A stretch of DNA of 23,099 bases from an uncultured Collinsella sp. (lineage in GTDB: Bacteria > Actinomycetota > Coriobacteriia > Coriobacteriales > Coriobacteriaceae), in contig USHS01000002.1 of assembly GCA_900554585.1 (NCBI GenBank), forward strand, positions 1-23,099, read 5' to 3'. Position 1 is the stretch's first letter, and each line of letters starts with the position of its first letter. The position numbers and the translations under genes were made by a program. Of this stretch, positions 21,979 through 23,099 are shown piece after piece. The notes beneath the pieces were generated by a model. The model had not been told where the DNA came from. It was given only the letters and a program-made list of their open reading frames with translations, and did not search any database.

Positions 21979-23099
21979 GTGGCAAAGAAGAAGACGAAGA
22001 ACCAGCCCAAGAAAAAGCAGGTCAACGCCGAGAACGTCATCGGCCTGCACTCCGAGGTCACCGACCAGCCGATCACGCAGACGCTTGAGGTCAACTACAT
22101 GCCCTACGCCATGAGCGTCAACGTCTCGCGTGCGTTCCCCGAGATTGACGGCTTTAAGCCCTCGCATCGCAAACTGCTCTACACCATGTACAAGATGGGT
22201 CTGCTCAAGGGCGAGCGCCAGAAGAGCGCCAACATCGTGGGCCAGACCATGAAGCTCAACCCGCACGGCGATGCCGCGATCTACGAGACGATGGTGCGTC
22301 TGGCAACCGGCAATGAGGCGCTGCTCGCGCCGTTCGTTGAGTCGAAGGGCAACTTTGGCAAATACTATTCGGGCGACCTGAGCTACGCCGCCTCGCGTTA
22401 TACCGAGGCCAAGCTCTCCCCCATCAGCGCCGAAATCTTCAAGGACATCGACAAGGACCCGGTCGACTTCGTCGACAGCTACGACGGCGCCATGAAGGAG
22501 CCGCGCCTGCTGCCCACCACGTTCCCCAATATCCTCGTCTCGGCCAACAAGGGCATCGGCGTCGCCATGGCATCCGATATCTGCGGTTTCAACCTCAACG
22601 AGGTCTGTACCGCCACAATGCATTACCTGCAGGATCCCGACTGCGATCTGCTCGAGTACATGCCCATGCCCGACTTCTCAACCGGCGGCGAGATTATCTA
22701 CCGCCGCGAGGAGATGGAAAAGATTATCGAGACCGGTCTTGGCAGCTTCCAGATCCGCTCCCGCTGGCGCTGGATTCCCGAAGAGCGCATCATCGAGGTT
22801 TATGAGATCCCCTACACCACCAAGACCGATGTCATTATCGAGCGCATCGTCAAGCTCTCCAAAGAGGGCAAGGTCAAGGAGATCGCAGACATTCGCGACG
22901 AGACCGACCTTTCGGGTCTGCGCATCGCTATCGACCTTAAGCGCGGCGTCGACCCCGACAAGCTCATGGCCAAGCTCTATCGCTCGACCACGCTGCAGGA
23001 TTCGTTCTCGTGCAACTTTAACGTGCTGGTCGACGGCTATCCCCGCGTTATGGGCGTGCGCCAGATCCTGCACGAGTGGGTCAAGTGGCGTATTGAGTC
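21979..23099 (+). CDS. gyrA: type IIA DNA topoisomerase subunit A (GyrA/ParC), 3' end outside window
   Basis: GTG 21979 follows AAGAGGA, 45 bp after gyrB; 373 codons are visible and the frame is open at the window edge. After a Lys-rich N-terminus (2-14) comes the breakage-reunion domain: RAFPEIDGFKPSHRKLLYTM (51-70), NPHGDAAIYE (94-103) and RYTE with catalytic Tyr141. The usual HPHGDSAVYD helix is altered: Ser83 (E. coli numbering) is Ala99 and Asp87 is Glu103. The phrase GNFGKYYSGDLSYAASRYTE and the early region resemble the same divergent lineage as the partner gyrB. The beta-pinwheel tail and GyrA box that would separate gyrase from topoisomerase IV are not in the window, so the symbol is by position. 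Confidence 0.85.
   Translation, partial: MAKKKTKNQPKKKQVNAENVIGLHSEVTDQPITQTLEVNYMPYAMSVNVSRAFPEIDGFKPSHRKLLYTMYKMGLLKGERQKSANIVGQTMKLNPHGDAAIYETMVRLATGNEALLAPFVESKGNFGKYYSGDLSYAASRYTEAKLSPISAEIFKDIDKDPVDFVDSYDGAMKEPRLLPTTFPNILVSANKGIGVAMASDICGFNLNEVCTATMHYLQDPDCDLLEYMPMPDFSTGGEIIYRREEMEKIIETGLGSFQIRSRWRWIPEERIIEVYEIPYTTKTDVIIERIVKLSKEGKVKEIADIRDETDLSGLRIAIDLKRGVDPDKLMAKLYRSTTLQDSFSCNFNVLVDGYPRVMGVRQILHEWVKWRIE

Overview
This window is a bacterial chromosomal replication origin. The genes to the left of about 13.5 kb (rpmH, rnpA, yidD, yidC, jag, rsmG, parA, parB) read leftward. The genes to the right of 13.8 kb (an ATPase/winged-helix gene, dnaA, dnaN, recF, a DUF721/DciA gene, gyrB, and a GyrA/ParC subunit) read rightward. 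Both arms therefore point away from the origin, as expected for bidirectional replication. High GC with many GTG starts, paired PafB/PafC-like WYL regulators, DciA in place of DnaC, and this gene order suggest a high-GC actinobacterium. My best guess is class Coriobacteriia, Collinsella-like; this is inference from memory, not a database result.

Layout. 1-1116: 5' part of a leftward membrane protein related to M28 peptidases. 1314-3240: two overlapping rightward WYL-domain regulators. 3237-7090: leftward ddl and a dinG-type helicase with a fused proofreading-type exonuclease domain. 7176-8228: rightward rlmN. 8230-8400: two hairpin terminators and a degenerate parS. 8422-11235: leftward rsmG-parA-parB plus a small membrane protein, with three perfect parS sites spaced exactly 39 bp apart between rsmG and parA. 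This block has visibly lower GC than its surroundings. 11331-13459: the leftward rpmH-rnpA-yidD-yidC-jag operon, with a good promoter (13532-13561) and terminator (11281-11310). 13460-17090: the origin, with DnaA-box clusters on both sides of a two-gene block (ATPase/winged-helix gene and dnaA) and an AT-rich unwinding element with DnaA-trio-like repeats just before dnaN. 17091-19860: dnaN-recF-dciA, closed by a strong terminator. 19966-23099: gyrB and the start of a gyrA/parC gene that runs off the window.

How the genes work together. DnaA, the DnaA boxes, the unwinding element, DnaN, RecF and DciA serve initiation and elongation. GyrB/GyrA relieve supercoils. ParA, ParB and parS segregate the new origins. 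RnpA, L34, YidC, YidD, Jag and RsmG are the conserved RNA-processing, ribosome and membrane-insertion genes that usually sit beside dnaA.

The least explained element is the gene at 13805-15133. It encodes a GHKL-type ATPase domain, a long Gln/Pro/Tyr-rich linker and a C-terminal winged helix, lies inside the origin 15 bp upstream of dnaA, and carries DnaA-box-like sequences in its linker-coding DNA. It is the best candidate here for an undescribed origin-linked regulator. No tRNA, rRNA, CRISPR array, transposase or prophage gene was seen.
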